Assembly: GCA_003211695.1 (NCBI GenBank)
Contig: QCSA01000010.1
Span: 1 to 45,701 of the forward strand
DNA from: Pelagibacteraceae bacterium AG-464-P07
Lineage (GTDB): Bacteria; Pseudomonadota; Alphaproteobacteria; Pelagibacterales; Pelagibacteraceae
Length of the DNA: 45,701 bases
Direction of reading: 5' to 3'
Below are positions 17,932 through 27,751 of this stretch, piece after piece; positions within the stretch are counted from its first letter, which is position 1, and the number at the start of each line of letters is the position of its first letter. The position numbers and the translations under genes are program-made. The notes under the pieces are model-generated. The model worked only from the letters and a program-made list of their open reading frames with translations. It did no database searches and was not told where the DNA came from.

Positions 17932-18558
17932 ATGATTATAGAATGTAAAAATTGTCTTAAAAAATTTACAGTAAAAGACAGCGATATTCCTATTAAAGGA
18001 AGAACTGTTCAGTGTGGTTATTGTACTACACAATGGTTCCAGATGCCGAGTACTCCATTAGTTACAACTGAAAATTTAGATGTAAATAAAGATCTTTCTA
18101 AAATTTCTTCCTCAATTACAACAGAACATTTAGATGTAGATGATGTAGATCAAGACCTTTCCAAAAATGAATTTACAGCCTCAGATGGTAAGAATTATAA
18201 ATTTCTTGGAAATCAGTGGGCTGAATTGTTGCCATCAGGCAAATCTGGAAGATTAGCTAGAAAAAAAATTTCGAAAGAACTAAACGAATTAACCGGTAAA
18301 AAACAGGACAAAAAAAGTAAGACAATTAAAAAATCATACCAAGCAAATCAATATCAAGAAGTAGAAGGGGGAATGGGTATATTTAGTTTTTTAATAGTTT
18401 TGGTTATATTTGTTGCTGCAATAATATTAGTTTTGGACACTTTCAAAAATCAATTAATTCCTTTCTTTCCTGATTTAGACAATTATTTAGTTTATATTTT
18501 TGAAACCTTAAACAATATTTATATTATTACTGCAGATCTTTTTAATAACTATAAATAA
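17932..18558 (+). CDS. zinc-ribbon (MJ0042-type) membrane protein
   Basis: The product has 208 residues. The N-terminal zinc ribbon has C5-x2-C8 and C28-x2-C31 around KGRTVQCGYC, typical of the MJ0042 finger found in alphaproteobacteria. Then comes a polar, low-complexity linker, with a short repeat TTE(N/H)LDV (about residues 44 and 63), and a single C-terminal membrane helix at about residues 145-165. The role is unknown; such proteins are thought to be membrane-tethered regulators. nhaA starts at the next base. Confidence 0.8.
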   Translation: MIIECKNCLKKFTVKDSDIPIKGRTVQCGYCTTQWFQMPSTPLVTTENLDVNKDLSKISSSITTEHLDVDDVDQDLSKNEFTASDGKNYKFLGNQWAELLPSGKSGRLARKKISKELNELTGKKQDKKSKTIKKSYQANQYQEVEGGMGIFSFLIVLVIFVAAIILVLDTFKNQLIPFFPDLDNYLVYIFETLNNIYIITADLFNNYK

Positions 18559-19737
18559 ATGATCAATTACATAACTGCTCCATTTAAATGGTTTTTTAGA
18601 TTAGAAGCCGCAAGTGGCTTGCTTCTACTTATTGGAGCATCAATTGCTTTAGTCTTAAGTAATTCTGATTTAAGTGGATATTACTTTGGTGTATTAAAAA
18701 CTCACATATTAATTGGTACTCAAAATTTTGGCTTAAATTTAAGTATTCTTCATTGGATCAATGACGTATTAATGTGTTTTTTTTTCTTTATTGTCACTTT
18801 AGAAATTAAAAGAGAATTTATTCATGGTGAACTTTCAAGACCTAAACAAGCTTCATTACCAATAATTGCTGCTATAGGAGGTATGGCTGTACCGGCAATT
18901 ATTTATGTAATCATCAACCTTGAAACTGGTAATACTCTTAGAGGCTGGGCAATACCATCTGCAACAGATATTGCTTTTTCAATTGGGGTATTGTCATTAT
19001 TAGGTTCGCGAGTTCCAGTATCTTTAAAAATTTTTTTAATGGCTTTAGCAATAATCGATGATTTAGGTGCAATTATAATTATAGCCTTTTTTTATTCAAC
19101 TGAACTTCAATATATGTATTTAATTTTAATGCTAGGATCATTTATTGCTTTACTAGTTATTAATAAGTTAGGAGTGAAAAAATTCTTGCCCTATCTGTTA
19201 ATTGGACTCTTCCTATGGCATTTTACATATGAATCTGGAATTCATTCAACAATATCAGGCGTTCTTTTAGCTCTTACTATCCCTCATCGAAATCATGAAA
19301 AAGACTTTTCACTATTGCTAAAATTGGAACATGTTTTTTCACCTTATGTTGCTTTTGGAATTATGCCTCTGTTTGCTTTTGCAAACGCTGGTGTTTCACT
19401 TGAAGGAATATCAGTTAACACGTTGATGAATCCTGTTCCTTTTGGAATTTTATGTGGACTATTTTTTGGAAAGCAAATTGGTGTATTTCTATTTTCTTAT
19501 CTATCTATAAAATTTAAATTTGCAGAAATGCCTTCAAATTCAAATTGGATTAAATTATATGGTGTAGGAGTTTTAACTGGCATAGGTTTTACTATGAGTT
19601 TATTTGTTGGAAATCTAGCTTTTATTGAAAATAACCAATATATGGATGGAGTGAAAATTGGTGTTTTATCTGGATCTTTGCTGTCAACTTTAATGGGGTA
19701 TTTATTACTACTGTTAGTGACTAGTAAAAGGAAATAG
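18559..19737 (+). CDS. nhaA: Na+/H+ antiporter NhaA
   Basis: The product has 392 residues and about 12 helices. It exchanges external protons for internal sodium across the inner membrane, protecting against salt and alkaline pH. The paired aspartates of the ion site appear in ALAIIDDLGAI at about residue 160. Family segments FFFIVTLEIKREF, ATDIAFSIGVL and the C-terminal GIGFTMSLFVGNLAF are present. It directly abuts the zinc-ribbon gene. A sodium antiporter fits a marine lifestyle. Confidence 0.96.
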   Translation: MINYITAPFKWFFRLEAASGLLLLIGASIALVLSNSDLSGYYFGVLKTHILIGTQNFGLNLSILHWINDVLMCFFFFIVTLEIKREFIHGELSRPKQASLPIIAAIGGMAVPAIIYVIINLETGNTLRGWAIPSATDIAFSIGVLSLLGSRVPVSLKIFLMALAIIDDLGAIIIIAFFYSTELQYMYLILMLGSFIALLVINKLGVKKFLPYLLIGLFLWHFTYESGIHSTISGVLLALTIPHRNHEKDFSLLLKLEHVFSPYVAFGIMPLFAFANAGVSLEGISVNTLMNPVPFGILCGLFFGKQIGVFLFSYLSIKFKFAEMPSNSNWIKLYGVGVLTGIGFTMSLFVGNLAFIENNQYMDGVKIGVLSGSLLSTLMGYLLLLLVTSKRK

Positions 19738-19743
19738 AATTAT

Positions 19744-20304
19744 ATGTTGAACTTTTACAAAATATTATTTTCTATTTTTATTATAATGATTTCTTTTTTT
19801 AACACGAATACTAAAGCAGACTACAATACTTTAGCTTACGACTTTAAATTCAAAGATCTTGATGGAAGTGAATTAAATTTAAATGAATTTAAGAACAAAG
19901 TTATTATTGTTATTAACGTTGCTAGTCAGTGTGGGTTTACAAAACAATATGATGATATGCAAAAAGTCTGGGATAAATATCAAGATAAAGGAGTTATAAT
20001 GTTGGGTATTCCATCAAACGATTTTGGTAAACAAGAGCCAGGAAGCAATGAGGAAATTAAAAATTTTTGTGAAGCCAAATTTGGTATTACGTTTCCAATG
20101 ACAGAAAAAGTTTCTGTAAAAGGTGATCTTGCTCATCCTTTTTATATTTGGGCAAGAGAAAATCACGGAAATTCAGCAATTCCTAAATGGAATTTTCACA
20201 AAATAATAATTGGTAAAGATGGTAAAGTTCTAAATACCTTTGCTTCGATGACAAATCCCTCTTCAACAAAATTTATTAAAGCAATAGAAAAAGCTTTGGA
20301 TTAA
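19744..20304 (+). CDS. exported glutathione peroxidase-like thiol peroxidase
   Basis: The product has 186 residues. A signal peptide (residues 1-25, ending TKA) predicts a periplasmic location. The peroxidatic residue is Cys63 in NVASQCGFT, not selenocysteine. The later GIPSNDFGKQEPGS provides the conserved Gln and PKWNFHKI carries the catalytic Trp-Asn pair. It reduces peroxides, probably using thioredoxin-like partners. It starts 6 bp after nhaA and is convergent with the epimerase gene. Confidence 0.92.
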   Translation: MLNFYKILFSIFIIMISFFNTNTKADYNTLAYDFKFKDLDGSELNLNEFKNKVIIVINVASQCGFTKQYDDMQKVWDKYQDKGVIMLGIPSNDFGKQEPGSNEEIKNFCEAKFGITFPMTEKVSVKGDLAHPFYIWARENHGNSAIPKWNFHKIIIGKDGKVLNTFASMTNPSSTKFIKAIEKALD

Positions 20305-20306
20305 AT

Positions 20307-21191
20307 TTAATAATTGTTTATCACAATATTTTTTATGTATTTTCTAAGATCAATTTTGCCAAAATATTTATAAACTTTATTAGATAGATTCATATTTGTT
20401 AATGCTGACGCATATCTTTCTCCAGGTCTTTTGGGCAAATATCTGATTTTTGACCCAAACATTTTAGCTATGTCTAAAATTGAATAACTTTTATGATTTG
20501 CAATACTATAATGTCTGCATAGATTTTTTTTCCACGCTTGGTAACAAATTTCAACTGTATCATAAATATGAGTAAACCTTCTAGTCTGGTTTCCTGGTTT
20601 TACGATTGGCAAGGGTTTTTTGGATTTATAATGATCTTCAAATATTCCTATTACTGTTGCCATTTCACCTTTGCATATTTGGTATGGTCCATAAACATTG
20701 TAAAAATAAATTATTTCACATTGAAAGTTAAACCATTTTTTTAAATTATCCAATAATTCTAAATTTTTTGCTTTTGTAAAAGCATAAGGTGATAAATTTT
20801 TATCATTGCCCTTATTTCCCAATGAAGCCGATGTTGCTGAATAGATAAGTTTGACTTTATTTTTTAGGCAATAGTTAAAAACAGCATTGGTTCCGATAGT
20901 ATTTGAATTAATACATTCAGTCATTTTTACAAAACTTTGATAAATCCTAGCAAATTCAGCAAAATGAAAGATAGAATTAATATTTTTATAATTTTTTAGA
21001 ATCTGAAAAATGTTTTTTGTGTCTGCTTTTATATAATTTACTCTTTTATTTTGAATATGATTTTTTTTTTGTCCTGAAGAATAATTATCAATACTAATTA
21101 TTTTATATTTTGTTTTTTTTAGCAATAAATTAATTAAATTTGTACCTACAAAACCTGCGCCTCCAGTAATAACAATTTTATTTTTTTTCAT
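20307..21191 (-). CDS. NAD-dependent sugar-nucleotide epimerase (GalE-like)
   Basis: The product has 294 residues, an extended short-chain dehydrogenase. The nucleotide motif GGAGFVGTNL is at residues 10-19, SIDNYSSGQ binds NAD ribose, the catalytic serine/threonine region is SATSASLG, and the YxxxK pair appears as YAFTK. It is slightly shorter than standard GalE (about 330). It probably interconverts UDP-sugars for surface glycans. It closes a ten-gene operon and lies 1 bp from the MBL hydrolase gene. Confidence 0.85.
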   Translation of the reverse strand: MKKNKIVITGGAGFVGTNLINLLLKKTKYKIISIDNYSSGQKKNHIQNKRVNYIKADTKNIFQILKNYKNINSIFHFAEFARIYQSFVKMTECINSNTIGTNAVFNYCLKNKVKLIYSATSASLGNKGNDKNLSPYAFTKAKNLELLDNLKKWFNFQCEIIYFYNVYGPYQICKGEMATVIGIFEDHYKSKKPLPIVKPGNQTRRFTHIYDTVEICYQAWKKNLCRHYSIANHKSYSILDIAKMFGSKIRYLPKRPGERYASALTNMNLSNKVYKYFGKIDLRKYIKNIVINNY

Positions 21192-21192
21192 T

Positions 21193-21963
21193 TCATAATT
21201 GTATTTTTAATCCATCAAACGCCGGTTTTACATTGATTGGTACTTTTTTCAATAAAATATTATAATCTAAGTTTGAATGTAAATTTGTTAAAATAGTTTG
21301 TTTAGGTTTAATCTCTTTTAAAATACTTAAGACTTCATTAAAAGAGAAGTGTGACGGATGATTTTTGAATTGTAAGCAATCAATTATAAAATATTTTAAA
21401 TTTTTTAATTTTTCTATGTTCGATCTTGAAAGTTGGTTACAATCTGCAATATAAGCAGTATTATTAAATATATAGCCAATACTATTAATTTTTCCGTGTA
21501 TAACTTTGATTGATTCAAATTTAATTAATTCATTGCCAAAACCTAAAGAAAAAATATTTTTTAGTTTGTTGGCTTTGACTATAGCAGGATATCCATAACT
21601 ATTTTTAAAAGAATATGAAAAACTTTTCTTAAGATAAGCTAGTGTCTTTTTATCAGCATAAATATCTATTTTTTTTTTATTATTAAGGAAAAAAACTCTT
21701 AGGTCATTTATTCCATGGGTTTGATCAGCATGAAGATGAGTATATAAAACTGTGGATATACTTTTTATTTTATTCTTTAATAATTGAAATCTCAGGTCAG
21801 GTGAAGTATCAATTAAAATATTGTTATTGCCTCTAGAGATAAGAGCGGAACATCTTGTTCTATAATTTTTTTTATTATTTTTATCACAAGATCCCCAAAA
21901 ACCATCTGCTCTAGGAATACCCATTGAGCTACCGCAGCCCAAAATTGTCAGAAAAGTTTTCAC
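21193..21963 (-). CDS. MBL-fold metal-dependent hydrolase (PhnP/RNase Z-like)
   Basis: The product has 256 residues. LGCGSSMGIPRADGFWGSCD at the N-terminus and the metal site THLHADQTHG (HxHxDH) define the family, related to phosphoribosyl cyclic phosphodiesterase PhnP. No phosphonate genes are nearby; this family usually follows tatD in alphaproteobacteria, so its role may be general nucleotide-phosphodiester turnover. Translation begins at a GTG sharing one base with the tatD stop (TAGTG), implying coupling. Confidence 0.88.
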   Translation of the reverse strand: MKTFLTILGCGSSMGIPRADGFWGSCDKNNKKNYRTRCSALISRGNNNILIDTSPDLRFQLLKNKIKSISTVLYTHLHADQTHGINDLRVFFLNNKKKIDIYADKKTLAYLKKSFSYSFKNSYGYPAIVKANKLKNIFSLGFGNELIKFESIKVIHGKINSIGYIFNNTAYIADCNQLSRSNIEKLKNLKYFIIDCLQFKNHPSHFSFNEVLSILKEIKPKQTILTNLHSNLDYNILLKKVPINVKPAFDGLKIQL

Positions 21964-22733
21964 TAATTTATTGAAAATAATTTAATAAAATTATTAGATG
22001 TATAAACTATTAAGTCGTCATAAGAAATATCTTTAATTTCTGCTAATTTTTGTGCAGTATATTTTATAAATGAAGGTTCGTTCATAGAACCTCTTTTTGG
22101 TTCGGGGGCAAGAAATGGTGAATCTGTCTCTATAAGAAGTCTGTCAACAGGTATTAAAGATGCTGTTTCTTGTAATTCAATACTGTTTTTAAAAGTAATT
22201 ATTCCACTTAAAGAAATATAAGCACCTAAATCAAGTAACTTTTTTGAAAAATTCGAAGATCCAGTAAAACAGTGCATAAGTATTTTTGGATTTTTTGAAG
22301 AAAAATCATTCAAAATATTAAAAGTATCGATTTCAGCATCTCTAGAATGAACAATAATAGGAAGGTTAAGGTCAATAGCAGCCTCGATATGTTCTATAAA
22401 TTTTTTTTTTTGAATTAACTTATCACTATTTTGGTAATAATAATCTAAACCAGTCTCGCCTATTCCAATAATTTTTTTATTTCTACCTTTAAGTTCTTGC
22501 AACTTTTTTTTATCTACATTGACATGATCTTTTGTCTCATGAGGATGAATTCCTAAAGTTCCATAAATATTTTCATACTTAGATGTAATTGTTTTGACTA
22601 TTTCAAAGCTTTTTAAACTAGTTGAAATAGTCAATAAAATTTTAATCCCAATTGATTGTGCTCTATTTACAACTTCATCTAATTTCTCATATAAATGTGA
22701 ATGATCCAAATGACAATGAGAATCAACTATCAT
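21963..22733 (-). CDS. tatD: TatD-family metal-dependent DNase
   Basis: The product has 256 residues from the ATG at 22733. The metal ligands are visible: DSHCHLDH at the N-terminus, GIGETGLDYY in the middle, IVHSRDA, LMHCFTGS and the late LLIETDSPFL. TatD proteins are 3'-5' exonucleases or deacylases linked to repair. A TTG three codons earlier would extend the protein, but the ATG inside the metG 3' end (11-bp overlap) gives the standard MIVDSHCH start. It follows metG in the usual alphaproteobacterial order. Confidence 0.95.
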   Translation of the reverse strand: MIVDSHCHLDHSHLYEKLDEVVNRAQSIGIKILLTISTSLKSFEIVKTITSKYENIYGTLGIHPHETKDHVNVDKKKLQELKGRNKKIIGIGETGLDYYYQNSDKLIQKKKFIEHIEAAIDLNLPIIVHSRDAEIDTFNILNDFSSKNPKILMHCFTGSSNFSKKLLDLGAYISLSGIITFKNSIELQETASLIPVDRLLIETDSPFLAPEPKRGSMNEPSFIKYTAQKLAEIKDISYDDLIVYTSNNFIKLFSIN

Positions 22734-24267
22734 TTTTTCCAATTTTATTAAAAAGTATTCCTTGATTATTTAATTTCGATCCCGGCTTAATTATAAGATG
22801 ATCGGTAATACTATCGAGTTTTAAAGTTTTTGTATTTAAATTTAAAGACGTAAGAGCTTTATTTGCTGAGTAAGGTATTACTGGCAATAACAAAATTGAA
22901 ATTTTTCTTATTATTTCTAAAGAAACGTAAACTATTGTATTTAGTCGTTTTTTGTTATCTTTTTTATTCCAAGGAGCCTCGTCATTGAAATACTTGTTTG
23001 CTTGGGATGATTTATCAATAATAAATTTGACATAATTATTTAGTTGCTGGTTGTCTATTAAAGATCTAATCTTTTTAATATTATTACTAAAAGAGTTTAA
23101 GATTTTTAAATCTTGTGAATTAAAGTCAATATCGCTTGGAACTATACCTTTACAGTTTTTTTCCGCAAAAGAAAAACTTCTTTGACAAAAGTTACCATAG
23201 TTGTTTGCTAAATCACTATTTATACAATTTTCTATATTTTCATTACTAATATTTCCATCATTGCCAAACGAAACTTCTTTTATAAGATAATATCGTAATT
23301 GATCTAGTCCATAAATTTTAATCATTTCAACTGGGTCAAGAATATTACCTTTTGATTTAGACATTTTTTCTTTATCAGAAAGAATCCAACCATGGCCGTA
23401 AACTCTATTAGGAAGTTTAATATCAGCAGCCAGTAAGAATGCTGGCCAATATATTGTGTGGAATCTTAAAATATCTTTGCCAATAATATGTAAAGTTGCA
23501 GGCCAAAAATTTTTGAACAATTGATCTTCAAGATTAGGATAATTTAATGCACTTAAGTAGTTTGTAAGAGCATCTAACCATACATAAATTACATGTTTTT
23601 TATTATTTGGTACTTTTATGCCCCATGAAAAAGATTTTCTGCTAACAGATAAATCTTTTAATCCTCTTTTGACAAAACTTATAACTTCATTTTTCCTTGA
23701 AATAGGTAAAATAAATTCAGGATTTTTATTATAAAACTCTAATAACTTTTCTTGAAATGAAGATAGTTTAAAAAAAAAAGATTCTTCTTCAACCCATTCA
23801 ACAACTGATCCTGAAATTACCGAAATTTTTTTTCCATCTTTTTCAACAATTTCATCTTCGTTATAGTAAGCTTCATCTGATACAGAATACCAACCTTTAT
23901 ACATGGATAGATAAATATAGCCTTTGGATGCTAACTTATCCCAAAGAAACTGAACTGCTTTATGATGTCTTTTTTCCGTTGTTCTTATAAAATCATCATT
24001 AGAAAGATTTAAACTTTTACTGAGATCTTTAAAAATTCTACTAATGTTGTCACAAAAATCCTTTGGTTTTTGATTATTTTCTTCTGCAGCTTTTTGGATT
24101 TTCAATCCATGTTCATCAGTACCAGTGAGAAAAAAAACATTATATCCATCTAATCTTTTAAATCTTGCAAACACATCTGCTACAATACTTGAATATGCAT
24201 GACCCATATGGGGATTACCAGAAGGGTAGTAAATTGGCGTAGTAATATAATAATTCTTATTGTCCAT
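22723..24267 (-). CDS. metG: methionyl-tRNA synthetase
   Basis: It charges tRNA-Met. It has 514 residues from the ATG at 24267, two codons inside a possible TTG start. The HIGH motif appears as NPHMGHAYS and the KMSKS loop is intact (KMSKSKG at about residue 310). No zinc-finger cysteine set is obvious in the CP domain, and the C-terminal EMAP/Trbp dimerisation domain is absent, as in many short alphaproteobacterial enzymes. The gene overlaps the holB 3' end by 11 bp and tatD by 11 bp. Confidence 0.96.
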   Translation of the reverse strand: MDNKNYYITTPIYYPSGNPHMGHAYSSIVADVFARFKRLDGYNVFFLTGTDEHGLKIQKAAEENNQKPKDFCDNISRIFKDLSKSLNLSNDDFIRTTEKRHHKAVQFLWDKLASKGYIYLSMYKGWYSVSDEAYYNEDEIVEKDGKKISVISGSVVEWVEEESFFFKLSSFQEKLLEFYNKNPEFILPISRKNEVISFVKRGLKDLSVSRKSFSWGIKVPNNKKHVIYVWLDALTNYLSALNYPNLEDQLFKNFWPATLHIIGKDILRFHTIYWPAFLLAADIKLPNRVYGHGWILSDKEKMSKSKGNILDPVEMIKIYGLDQLRYYLIKEVSFGNDGNISNENIENCINSDLANNYGNFCQRSFSFAEKNCKGIVPSDIDFNSQDLKILNSFSNNIKKIRSLIDNQQLNNYVKFIIDKSSQANKYFNDEAPWNKKDNKKRLNTIVYVSLEIIRKISILLLPVIPYSANKALTSLNLNTKTLKLDSITDHLIIKPGSKLNNQGILFNKIGKNDS

Positions 24268-25231
24268 GAACAATATTTTCTTTTATCTCATAAAAAGTAT
24301 TATTCATATCAATATTATATTTTCTAAAAAAATTTAAGTCTCTCAAAACTTTGGAATAATTTAATGATATTTTGTTTTTATTATTATTTTTTTTTAGTTC
24401 TTTAAAAAAGAAAAGTTCAATAAAATTTTGTAGTAAATATAGATTAATATTATTTTTATTCTTTAAATTAAATTCCATCATATTAGAAATTACATTAATT
24501 AAATCTGCTTTATTTGAGTCAATAACTTTCGCGTTAATCAATGTAATAAAGTTAAGAATAGTTCCCGGAGAATCATAGAAACTCATTATTTTTTCAAGAA
24601 AATCTTTATCAATTTTCAAATCATAGTATATTAATAGATTTTCTAATATTTTTTGTCTTTGTTGATTTGAAAAAAATATTTTATATTCAATGCACCTGGA
24701 TTTCAGAGTTTCTACTAATTTTGTAGATGAATTATGTATAAAAATAATGAAAGTGTTTGGGGGAGGTTCTTCAATAATTTTGAGCAAAGCATTGACTGAA
24801 TGTAGATTTAAATATTCCGCATTATCAATTAATACAAATTTTATTTTTTTTTCATAGCTAGTTTTGTTTAAGTAACTAATCATATTTTTAATCTGATTGA
24901 TATTTATAGTTTTTTTATCGATAAAATTTTCAATTAAATAAAAATTTGGATGATAATTCTTGTTAATTAATCGAAAAGATCTGTTTAAAGGATTAATAGT
25001 GAAATTCATAAAATCATAAGAATAATCCTCTTTATCACTTAAAATAAAATTAATAAAATGATAAGCAAAAGTTGATTTTCCTGAGCCAGATTGTCCTGTT
25101 AATAAAATTTTATTGGGCAATAAATTATTTTTATATAATTTTATAAATACTTTAAAATATTGATCATATAAAAATAATTTATTTTGTCTAATTGGCAAAA
25201 AATGATTAACAAAAATTTCTTTTTTTTTCAT
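24257..25231 (-). CDS. holB: DNA polymerase III delta-prime subunit
   Basis: The product has 324 residues and is part of the clamp loader. The P-loop TGQSGSGKSTFA is near residue 44, and the SRC motif (LKSRCIEYKI) that contacts the neighbouring ATPase follows at about residue 175. KFVLIDNAEYLNLHSVNALL is the Walker B-like segment. Sequence is highly AT-biased, with long Lys/Asn/Ile runs. It lies between tmk and metG, the normal order, with a 0-bp gap to tmk. Confidence 0.93.
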   Translation of the reverse strand: MKKKEIFVNHFLPIRQNKLFLYDQYFKVFIKLYKNNLLPNKILLTGQSGSGKSTFAYHFINFILSDKEDYSYDFMNFTINPLNRSFRLINKNYHPNFYLIENFIDKKTININQIKNMISYLNKTSYEKKIKFVLIDNAEYLNLHSVNALLKIIEEPPPNTFIIFIHNSSTKLVETLKSRCIEYKIFFSNQQRQKILENLLIYYDLKIDKDFLEKIMSFYDSPGTILNFITLINAKVIDSNKADLINVISNMMEFNLKNKNNINLYLLQNFIELFFFKELKKNNNKNKISLNYSKVLRDLNFFRKYNIDMNNTFYEIKENIVHGQ

Positions 25232-25852
25232 TTATTTTATTAATTTTGTTAACTGATTAAAAATAATCGTTTGATTTGTTTCAAATTTATTAGAAGAGTT
25301 AACAATCATATATTTTGATTTATTTTTATTAGAAATTTTTAGAAAGCCATTTTGGACTTTTTGATAAAATGATTTATTAAATTTATCATATCTATTGATC
25401 ATTTTTCTATTAGATATTCTTAAAATTGATTTATCGACGTTTAAATACATCAAAAATGTATAGTCAGGTATTACTTTTCCCATTATTTCATTATTAATAA
25501 AATTAATGAAATTTCTTTTAACTCCTAGACCATAGTGCTGGTAAGCTAAAGTAGAGTCTACATATCGATCACAAATAATTATTTTTTTTTTATAACAAGG
25601 CTTTATTTTTTTTAAAAAATTCTCATTTCTTGCAGCAAGGTATAACAATGTGTCTGTCAGTGAATTAAATTTTTTATTTTCATTTTTAAGTAAGAAACTT
25701 CTAATAGACTCTGCCTCTTTTGAACCTCCAGGCTCACGTATATAAACACACGGCATTTTTAGAGATTTTAGTTTTTTTACTAGAGATAGTGAATGAGAAG
25801 ATTTCCCAGATCCCTCTATTCCTTCAAAAACAACGAAAGGTTTTTTATACAT
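25232..25852 (-). CDS. tmk: thymidylate kinase
   Basis: It phosphorylates dTMP to dTDP for DNA synthesis. It has about 206 residues from the ATG at 25852. The P-loop FEGIEGSGKSSHS is at residues 8-20, the DRY-type motif ICDRYVDSTLAYQ is in the middle, and REPGGSKEAESIR is the family segment. The ATG overlaps the dacC stop; GGGGAG abuts it, which is too close for ideal initiation, so a TTG four codons upstream (25864) remains possible. Confidence 0.94.
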   Translation of the reverse strand: MYKKPFVVFEGIEGSGKSSHSLSLVKKLKSLKMPCVYIREPGGSKEAESIRSFLLKNENKKFNSLTDTLLYLAARNENFLKKIKPCYKKKIIICDRYVDSTLAYQHYGLGVKRNFINFINNEIMGKVIPDYTFLMYLNVDKSILRISNRKMINRYDKFNKSFYQKVQNGFLKISNKNKSKYMIVNSSNKFETNQTIIFNQLTKLIK

Positions 25853-26999
25853 CTCCCCAAACAAAATAATTAAATGATTTAATAAGTCTCAAGAAGATAT
25901 TTACCCTTTTTACTTTTTCCTTGGAAAAGACATCATGTTGAGCGAACAATTCATTATTTAAATAAATATTTAGTACACCTAACTTAATATCTTTTTCAAT
26001 GGGTGTTGGAATAGGTCCTTGATATTGAATATAGGCACTGATTGAATTTTTTTTTCTTTTTGGGACTGTAATATAAATATCATCGTTGACATAAATATCA
26101 ACTTTTTCTTTTTTTCCTAACCATGCATCTAAGGAAGAAAATATTTCATTTTTTTTAGCAATTTCAATGGTGTCAAATTTGGATAGACCATGCAGTAACA
26201 TTTTTCTTGACTCTTTTTTTCTAGCAAACTTAGATTTAAATCCACTGCCAACAGCCGTTACCCGTCTACCATTTCTTAGTATAGATGATGCCAAAGAATA
26301 TTGTTCTACAGTTAAGAATCCAGTCTTTAATCCATCAACGCCTATATTTTCATATAGCAATGTATTTCTATTGCCTTGGGTTATTGGATCGCCTCCCGTT
26401 CTATTCCACGTAAAAGATGTTTCTTTAAAATAAGTGTAATATTTTGGATAATTCTTAATTAGGTAATTAGACATTGTTAATATATCTCTAACAGTAGAAT
26501 AGTTGTTAGCATCTCCAATACCTGAGGAATTTGAAAAATTAGTATTTTCCATTCCTATTTCTTCTGCCTTTTCATTCATTAAAACAACGAATTCTTCTTC
26601 AGAACCAGAGATACCCTCTGCTAGAGCAACACAAGCATCGTTACCAGAAACAATAATAATCCCTTTCAATAAATTTTCTACTGATACCTCATCATTTAAC
26701 ATTATAAACATTGAAGAATAACCGCTTTGAGATAACCTCCAGGCCTTTTCTGAAATTATAAATTTTTCATATAATGAAATTTCACCATTTTTCAAAAATT
26801 CAAATGCAATTATTGTGGTCATTATTTTTGTCATTGAAGCTGGATATATTTTAATATCAGGATCTTTTTCATACAGAATTTTACCAGATAAAAAATCTTG
26901 CAAAATTGCTGTTTTAACTTCAATATTTATTGCGGCATTTAATAATGAATTATTAATTAAAATTAAAAAAAAAAATATTTTTACTAAAAAAGATTTCAT
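25845..26999 (-). CDS. dacC: D-alanyl-D-alanine carboxypeptidase (PBP5/6 family)
   Basis: This periplasmic enzyme trims the terminal D-Ala of peptidoglycan stem peptides. It has 384 residues with a signal peptide (about 1-22). All three active-site motifs are present: S55-x-x-K58 in PASMTKIMT, SGN at 118-120 and K225-T-G in DGLKTGFLT. A C-terminal beta domain follows, ending in an amphipathic segment that would bind the inner membrane. It overlaps rlpA by 4 bp and tmk by 8 bp. The dacC/dacA symbol choice is by convention. Confidence 0.94.
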   Translation of the reverse strand: MKSFLVKIFFFLILINNSLLNAAINIEVKTAILQDFLSGKILYEKDPDIKIYPASMTKIMTTIIAFEFLKNGEISLYEKFIISEKAWRLSQSGYSSMFIMLNDEVSVENLLKGIIIVSGNDACVALAEGISGSEEEFVVLMNEKAEEIGMENTNFSNSSGIGDANNYSTVRDILTMSNYLIKNYPKYYTYFKETSFTWNRTGGDPITQGNRNTLLYENIGVDGLKTGFLTVEQYSLASSILRNGRRVTAVGSGFKSKFARKKESRKMLLHGLSKFDTIEIAKKNEIFSSLDAWLGKKEKVDIYVNDDIYITVPKRKKNSISAYIQYQGPIPTPIEKDIKLGVLNIYLNNELFAQHDVFSKEKVKRVNIFLRLIKSFNYFVWGDV

Positions 27000-27751
27000 T
27001 TATTCGTATTTATTATATCCAAATTTTCAAAACCTAATTTATTTAAACTAAAGTAAGTTTTCTTCAACGAATTGAAGGAAGCATATGGTCCAGAATAAAC
27101 TAAAAATTTGTTCTTAGCTATTTTTTTAATTTTAATATTTGTCAAATTTGCTTCTTTTGCAAATCTATTTTTAGCATTTTCTGCAAATTTAAAATAATAA
27201 AATTCACCAACATTAATTATATATGATGGTTTTTTTTTTTTTACTTCAATTTTAGATGTAGAAGTGGATAAATCATTTATATTTATCGATGTAACTGGTG
27301 CTTTATCAGCAACATTTTTTTCTTCTTCAAAAATTGACGCTTCTTTTGCAATAAATTTAACATTTTCTTTGATTGCATAAACTTCAACATATGAATTGTT
27401 AATATCTAAGTCCAAATTTTCTGCCATTTTTTTAGTAATAATAATATTGTAATTCGAAGGATATACAAAAGTTCTTTTTACCTTTGCTGTTATAGATTTA
27501 GAGTTAAATGGATTAGATATAGTGACCAAAGTATTCTTCTTTAAAAGAGGGTGTAAAACGTAATTTTGATCATTATTTAACTCTTTATTTACAATATTAT
27601 TCACTAAAAGAGAATCTTCATATACTAAAGCAAACCCTTTGGAAGAATAAGTTGATTCTCTTACTTTTGAATGTATTTTTATAATTTTCATATCTTGAGT
27701 ACATGAAAATAAAAAAACAAAAATATATATATAGTTTAAGTTAAATTTCAT
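26996..27751 (-). CDS. RlpA-like lipoprotein with SPOR domain, probably non-catalytic
   Basis: The product has 251 residues. A lipoprotein signal ends in LFSC (Cys17). A double-psi beta-barrel-like region covers about residues 30-125 and a SPOR domain (YIINVGEFYYFKFAENAKNR onward) about 175-250, which binds denuded glycan strands at the septum. The order and place between mltB and dacC match rlpA. However, the NDRGP segment carrying the catalytic Asp in true RlpA transglycosylases is replaced by KVKRTFVYPSN, and the usual histidine is not evident, so activity is doubtful. Confidence 0.8.
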   Translation of the reverse strand: MKFNLNYIYIFVFLFSCTQDMKIIKIHSKVRESTYSSKGFALVYEDSLLVNNIVNKELNNDQNYVLHPLLKKNTLVTISNPFNSKSITAKVKRTFVYPSNYNIIITKKMAENLDLDINNSYVEVYAIKENVKFIAKEASIFEEEKNVADKAPVTSININDLSTSTSKIEVKKKKPSYIINVGEFYYFKFAENAKNRFAKEANLTNIKIKKIAKNKFLVYSGPYASFNSLKKTYFSLNKLGFENLDIINTNK

